Assembly: GCA_964036665.1 (NCBI GenBank)
Contig: OZ038529.1
Span: 19,974,060-20,038,059 of the forward strand
Origin: Gordius sp. MW1
Taxonomy: Eukaryota > Nematomorpha > Gordioida > Gordea > Gordiidae
Length of the DNA: 64,000 bases
Direction: 5' to 3'
Position 1 is the first letter of the stretch. Every line of letters begins with the position of its first letter. The translations under genes and the position numbers were made by a program. The notes beneath the pieces were generated by a model. It worked only from the letters and a program-made list of their open reading frames with translations, did no database searches and had not been told where the DNA came from. Positions 58,860 to 64,000 of the stretch are shown here, piece by piece.

Positions 58860-59715
58860 AAAAGTGGCCAATGGTCATTTTTCCATTGGTCAGCAGCCAG
58901 AACACGGTAAAAGCGTATATAAATACATAAGAGTCAGAAAAAAACGAAAAAAAATTTAGATTCACACTTTGGCCAATGGTTATTTTTTTCATTGGTCAGT
59001 ACCAAGAGACGTCTATAAATACATAAGAGTCAAAAAATAACGAAAAAAAAATTTCGATTCACACTTTGGCCAATGATCATTTTTTCATTGGTCAGCAGCC
59101 AGGACACGGTAAAAGTGGATATAAATACATAAGAGTCAAAAAAAACGGAAAAAAAATTTCGATTAACACTTTGGCCAATGGTCATTTTTTTCATTGGTCA
59201 GCAGCCAGCGGACGGCCAAAAAGCCATATAATCAATGGTATTAACAAGAACAATATATTAATTTAAAAAAAAATTTGGCCATCTCCGGGTATCGAACCAG
59301 AAGAATTTGCCCTCGTCGGGATTCGAATCCACATCAGTAGAGGCATAGGCTTTTGTAGGGGGGGGGGGCACAGGAACCCATATCAGTAGAGGCATAGGCT
59401 CTTGTAGGGGGGGGGGGGGGGGGGGGGGGTGGGGCACAGGTTAATTATTAATGTTAACCAAAAAAAAACTCGCATTTTGGCCAATGTTCATTTTTTCATT
59501 GGTCAGCAGCCAGCGGACGGCCAAAAAGCCATATTATAATGGTATTAACAAGAACAATATATCATTTTAAAAAAGAATTAAAAAAAAATTTGGCCTCCCC
59601 AGGATTCGAACCCACTTCCAAGCGGTCTCAGTGGTAAACACGACGAAAAGAGTGACAAGGCATTCGGTGCGTGACAAGACATCGGAAAATGGAAAGTGAG
59701 AATTGCATAGCAATT
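58860..59715 (+). repeat. SINE-like array with long G-run
   Basis: Hairpin units near 58866, 58970, 59067, 59172 and 59480 lead to complemented B boxes (gggattcgaatcc near 59319; aggattcgaaccc near 59591). An uninterrupted run of about 23 G lies at 59407-59429, with a second of 9-10 G near 59360. The array ends in gaattgcatagcaatta (about 59700-59716). Confidence 0.7.
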
Positions 59716-59754
59716 AATACCATATACGACATATTTTAAATTATATATATGAGG

Positions 59755-60615
59755 GATTAATTTCTAGAAGAGCCCAAACCCTTTCGGGTAGAATTGGATT
59801 ACATCAAGGATCTCTAAGCCTTTTTATTCAATATAACGAGGAATAAATAAATGCCCTATCCTCGGGGTATGCTATATGCCGATGATATAGTGCTATGGAT
59901 AAGACAAAAGAGGGGAACAATAAATGCGTTTATATATGGGTTAAAGGTGAACCATTCAATATTTGTATACATTAGTAAGATGAACGTTACAGGCACCCCA
60001 TCGCTAGATGAACAATAAAGTACCCAAAAGTAGACAGGTTTACATACCTCGACTAGATGCTACATCAAGAGGAAGGTTGAGTACAAGAAGTCATTGCATG
60101 GATCCCAAAAATGATGGCTCAAATGGCCATGTATATTCCGGTGTAATGTGCGACAAAAATTTTCCATATGGGTGAAAAGCGAAGCTTACTATCGTAAGAC
60201 CGTGTTAGTCTATGGAAGTGAACCTGGGCACTTAACGTCGCGAAATAAAAGTTATTAAAAGCCATGGAAATGAAAATGATACGGTGGAGCTTGGGGTATA
60301 CTAAGCTCGACCATATGACGAATGACAATTTCAAGAAAAAATGGGTATTTAACTTATGGCGGACATGATAAACGAAAATCGGCTAAGGTTGTATGGTCAT
60401 ATACTAAAAAGGGAGACGAATGATCGAGATTAAAGAGTAGTGGACATGGAGGTTCCGGGAAGAGAGGAAGAGGACGGACGATATTGTGTTACGTGGAACG
60501 GTCAAGTGGATAATGTTATAATAACTAAGAAGGTAGATCAGGACATGGCCCTTACTCGATCAAGGTGGAATAAATGGATCAAAACAAACCCCACGACTGT
60601 GAGACTGAATACATG
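59755..60615 (+). pseudogene. Degenerate LINE (non-LTR) reverse transcriptase and C-terminal region
   Basis: MLYADDIVLW at about 59868-59898 is the RT catalytic YADD box. Downstream, VLVYGSEPGHLT (about 60205-60240), EMKMIRWSLGYTKLDHMTND (60266-60325) and RLRLYGHILKRE (about 60380-60420) match the conserved post-RT segment of RTE/CR1-like LINEs (LLYGSE..., EMRMLRW..., RLRWFGHV). A final segment, LTRSRWNKWI (about 60552-60580), fits the C-terminal end. Frames shift and stops intervene, so the copy is dead. The 5' part is missing. Confidence 0.75.
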
Positions 60616-60852
60616 ATTTAAAAAAATATCATTTCAATTATAATTTTAGATTTTAAGTAAGCAATATTGATTCTAGGTCTAAACGCCTTTTGATTTGTGT
60701 TTATATATATATATCGTATCATAAATAATGCCTATTTTAAAAATATTAGACAAGTAAAAACATCATAAGCAGGGTTGAATATTACAAAAACATTCTAATT
60801 GGGAGATTCATAGCATTTACCATTTTTTGAAAGTTATTTTAAATTAGGAAAA

Positions 60853-62637
60853 TTAAATGTTTATTAAGTATATACTTAGTGCTGAGTTGTGTGACGTCGG
60901 TAAATGTACTTTGACTAGATCGTCTAACTCAAAATTGATTTCATCTTCATGCTCAAATCCAATTTTATTTTCACCCTGCTTGACAATTTTTTTCCTAGGC
61001 AAAGAAGTTAATTCGTTTTCATCCGAAGGAAGAGTTTCTGAAAATTTAAATTTTAGCATTCTTTCCTTGATTTTAGAGGTAAATTTGGAATTTGATGCAG
61101 AGTTAATAGGGTCATTAACTAATTTCTCAATTGAAAGAGAGGGTTCTTCTAAAACTTTATCATTAAAATTTAATTTGCTGTTATCTTCGGAAGCCTGAAT
61201 ATCAAAAGAGGAAGCTAATGGTTCTTGTTGTGAAATGCTATTTTTGGGCTCTTCTAAAATAGTATTAAAGTTTGTGGATTTTTGACTTTTAGGGTCTTTA
61301 ATTGATGGTAGTCGAGAATTATTAAAGTTGTCAAAATCAAAACATAAATCAGTGTCATCTAAAGGTAAAGTATTTGTCTCAAATTTCTTGCTAGGCGATA
61401 AAATTTTAGATAATTCTTTTTTGTTTTCATCATTGGAAAATGTTATCACTGCATCCTTTAGCCATATTTGTCCATCACTACTAATGGCTACAACAACATT
61501 TCTCTTCGTAACTACGGCATACAATTTGGAACCAGGGTATAGATTTAATATACTTACCTATAGTGTATATGTTTTTACGTGTGAAGTAAAAATTAAGATA
61601 ATTCAAACAAGTTTTACAAATACTAATCGATGTAGACAAAAATGTTTACTTGCTTAAACAAAAATGAGGATCCTGGTTGGAAAAAGGAATTAAAAAAATT
61701 TAGAGCATCCCAATTAACAATTATCTCTATTGATCCTATTTTTTTATTTGAAACATGTTTTTGTAATAAAATAACCTATATTTACAAAACAATTTTATAA
61801 AATATAATTTATTTATGTAGCAAACTATTCAGCTTCAATTTTAAACTTTAGAGGTTCAAATACCTGTATCATCTTTTAATTTGAAGATAATTGTTTCTCT
61901 ATTGTCAACTAAGACTTTTTCAATAAATCCAGCTAAATGGTCTACTTTGTAATTGTTTAATCTTTTTTCTAATATCTAAAGATATTAACATAGGCATATT
62001 TATATGGTAAACATCAAATATTAAAAAAAAACATAAAATTTATTTCAAGTATAAAAGTATAAGACTTATTTTTTATAAAAATATAGCTGAATTAACTTTT
62101 GTCCTACAAAATACCTTTTTTTTAAACCACATCTCCATTTAGGCCAAAATAATTAATATCTTAAAATACACCACAAGCTATATATTCAATTATAGATGAA
62201 ATGCAACCTTTTTTATACAATTTAAATTCCTGTCACTATTAAGCAAATAAATTTGGGATAAAATAAACAAAAACATAGTTGTTTATACCAAATTTAAGAC
62301 AGTTTGAATATTATTTAGGCTTAGGTCATTTAAGTGCTTTGCATTCAATATTGACCAAGAAATTGGGTCTTTCAAATGAGTCTCATTTGATATATTTTTC
62401 TATTATAAATTTATTAATCATTGTGGCATTGATTTACTTCCACATAAATATGTTCAGAGCTGGAAAAGCTATTTAATGTTAATTGCTCTTTTTCAATCTC
62501 ACGTCCTAAAGTTTCACATAAAATCATTTTATGCTCACATTTTTTAATTTACCTTTGTCATATTGTTTATTTTTTATTACCCACAAAAACTCTTGGTCTT
62601 GAATGGCCTCATCAAGATCAAAATTTTCAAAATTCAT
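60853..62637 (-). CDS. HROB: Probable HROB homologue (homologous recombination OB-fold protein), 6 exons
   Basis: Minus-strand exons: 62637-62553, 62505-62438, 62399-62289, 61975-61864, 61735-61650, 61557-60853. All junctions are GT/AG and in phase; 388 aa. The N-terminus is acidic (FDLDEAIQDQEFLW), as in HROB. Residues ~100-190 form an OB-fold-like domain: AGFIEKVLVDNRETIIFKL, KDDTGSIEII, PGSSFLFKQVSILNLYPGSK, NVVVAI. This order fits the DUF4539 domain (KDPTGE..., PGxVLLLKQ...). Known HROB recruits the MCM8-MCM9 helicase in recombination repair in the nucleus. The C-terminal ~190 aa is low-complexity, rich in Ser, Asn, Glu and Lys. The protein is shorter than vertebrate HROB. Alternative: another OB-fold single-strand DNA-binding protein. 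The exon 3-4 link spans a 313-bp intron that could hide an exon. Confidence 0.68.
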
Positions 62638-62640
62638 ATC

Positions 62641-62910
62641 GTCTGCTCGCTATGAGGTCCGAGATCGATTCAGTTGCAATTGACCAAAGAGCAAATAACA
62701 AATAAATGTCTACGAAAATGCATTTGTCGATTAAAATGTGTGCATCTAATCCTAACCCAAACCTAAAACCCCGACCTAAAACACTAACCTTAACGTTTTC
62801 GTCTCTGTAAACCCCTCTCAAGGAGCATTTTCGTTAAATATTCATAGACATTCGTAGACATTCATAGATATTTGGTCAGTTAAACTTTGGTCGAATGCAC
62901 CGATACGCCG
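62641..62910 (-). repeat. MITE-like repeat with telomere-like runs, copy 2, abutting HROB exon 1
   Basis: Inverse of 7450-7700: gattcagttgcaattgacca at one end, ttggtcagttaaactttggt at the other, with cctaacccaaacctaaaacc between. Its left edge lies within about 10-20 bp of the HROB start codon, so the gene's promoter or 5' UTR must include it. Confidence 0.7.
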
Positions 62911-62945
62911 AGATCAGATCTGTCGTCAAAATGATACAACGAGAT

Positions 62946-63225
62946 GAAATCTGCACTTCTGTGCAAATCGTAATATGTGCATTTCGTAATACAGGCAAGA
63001 ATTGCTTATGCGCATGCGCAGTTATAACCCTCCGCGTTTGGTAAGTTTTCTAATATTATTATCTTTTATTTTGTAAATATTATTATCGTTTATTTTGTAA
63101 ATTTCATGTAATCTAGGCGAAATGTAATATAGGCAAGGGTTAGGGTTAGATTTAGTGATTTATTTGATAATATGTATTACTTATTACGAAATGCACATAT
63201 TACGAAATGCACCAGATTCGAAATC
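62946..63225. mobile_element. MITE with perfect 23-bp inner inverted repeats
   Basis: cgtaatatgtgcatttcgta (62969 on) and its exact complement (ending near 63203) frame a ~190-bp middle. Weaker similarity extends outward (atctgcacttctgtgca / gcaccagattcgaaat). No coding. Target duplication not resolved. Confidence 0.7.
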
Positions 63226-63596
63226 TGACGTGACGAACGACGAACATAACATATGTTTAGTTATTTTTAGGGTACTATACTTAATTAGGATATAGTTTTT
63301 ACCATAACTTATTTTTAAATGTAGCGTGCTATAATTTGCTGCAGCAAGTTAAAATTTAAAACAAATACTTTTATTTATTTAATATATTTATCAGTGTTTT
63401 AAGTCTATACTGAGACACAACTTTATGATTTGTCAAAAATATTAGGAAACTAATGCTAAAATGTTTACCTAATAATTCATGATCTGAGCTCTGATAAAGA
63501 TATAAATTCTAGAATAAAACGTAAAATTTTATTCATGAAACAATGTTGGGTCATTTTGCCCAGCGAGTCTATCTCGAATTTAGAGTTGGAAGCATT

Positions 63597-63704
63597 CATG
63601 GGGGGGGGGCAAATCTACGACAAAAAAATTTTAATGCAAAATCAAAATTAAAAAAAAATTATGTTTTATCCCCCCCCCCCATCCAAAACCTGGTTACGCA
63701 TATG
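63597..63704. mobile_element. GGGCGTAGCC-family MITE with 8-bp duplication
   Basis: G-run and C-run core, right end cctggttacgcatatg, left end worn to catggggggggg. It is flanked by gaagcatt on both sides (63589-63596, 63705-63712). Confidence 0.78.
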
Positions 63705-63712
63705 GAAGCATT

Positions 63713-64000
63713 CGCGATAAATTGTTGATACTCCCACTGCATTCATTTGATTTTTTAAATACTTTTTAAATAAGTTTTTTAGTCTCCTGAGTAATGTTGT
63801 TATTTTGCGCGTCTTATTAGACCTACGTTATCGGAAGAAGTAAACAGACTTTGTACAATCACTACCAAATGAGTCTATCGTAGTTCTATTTAATAAAAAT
63901 TTAGAACCGGTTAAAGAATTCTAGGCCGGTCTTGTTTGACCAGTCTGTGCCCGTTATAAATCTTGTTGCCGGCATGTTATTTTTTCTTTTTAAAGCTCGT
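63713..64000. other. Intergenic to window end, nothing recognised
   Basis: AT-rich with no coding or repeat assignment. Confidence 0.4.

Noticed and set aside
54957-59280. CRISPR-like array
   Set aside because: Repeats are long, spacers are not unique, and the DNA is clearly animal. They are tandem SINE-like units.
62279-62476. Plus-strand 65-aa hydrophobic ORF
   Set aside because: It is antisense to HROB exons 2-3 (62289-62505), whose splice phases fit. A shadow of that gene.

Overview
The window is animal nuclear DNA. It is AT-rich and repeat-dense, with three spliced, conserved metazoan-type genes in a background of transposon remains. Intron phases and splice sites fit at every junction I worked out. 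Several introns are very short (36, 37, 38, 44 and 47 bp), which suggests a compact-intron invertebrate. I cannot name the phylum from sequence alone.

Layout: 1-2515 is the end of a minus-strand Ty3/gypsy fossil. 2518-5090 holds a Helitron fragment and a tandem SINE-like array split by a ~1 kb foldback element. 5090-8160 is intergenic with dispersed repeats. 8163-18715 (+) is gene 1, a secreted trypsin-like protease fused to a C-type lectin domain and a beta-propeller-like tail; its 7.1 kb first intron carries a second gypsy fossil. 18716-28350 holds two more gypsy fossils and a hAT-like MITE. 28353-30300 is a SINE-like array interrupted by a hAT element with a clean 8-bp target duplication. 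30664-35436 is a pair of Helitrons back to back. 35575-40661 holds MITEs, a Harbinger transposase split by a young LTR element with an unusual inverted third LTR, and a short minus-strand Helitron. 43899-50849 (+) is gene 2, an SLC34 sodium-phosphate cotransporter with 11 exons. 51000-59700 is repeat-rich, including a 2.8 kb tandem duplication built of hairpin-bearing ~107/128-bp units and tRNA-His-like heads. 59755-60615 is a degenerate LINE. 60853-62637 (-) is gene 3, a probable HROB homologue (OB-fold recombination factor) in six exons. 62641-64000 holds three MITE-like repeats.

The three genes look functionally unrelated: secreted or defence/digestion, membrane phosphate transport, and DNA repair. 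The notable items are the multidomain protease-lectin fusion, the inverted-LTR composite integrated with a target duplication, and the tandem unit family linking tRNA promoter remnants to a CCAATGG hairpin.
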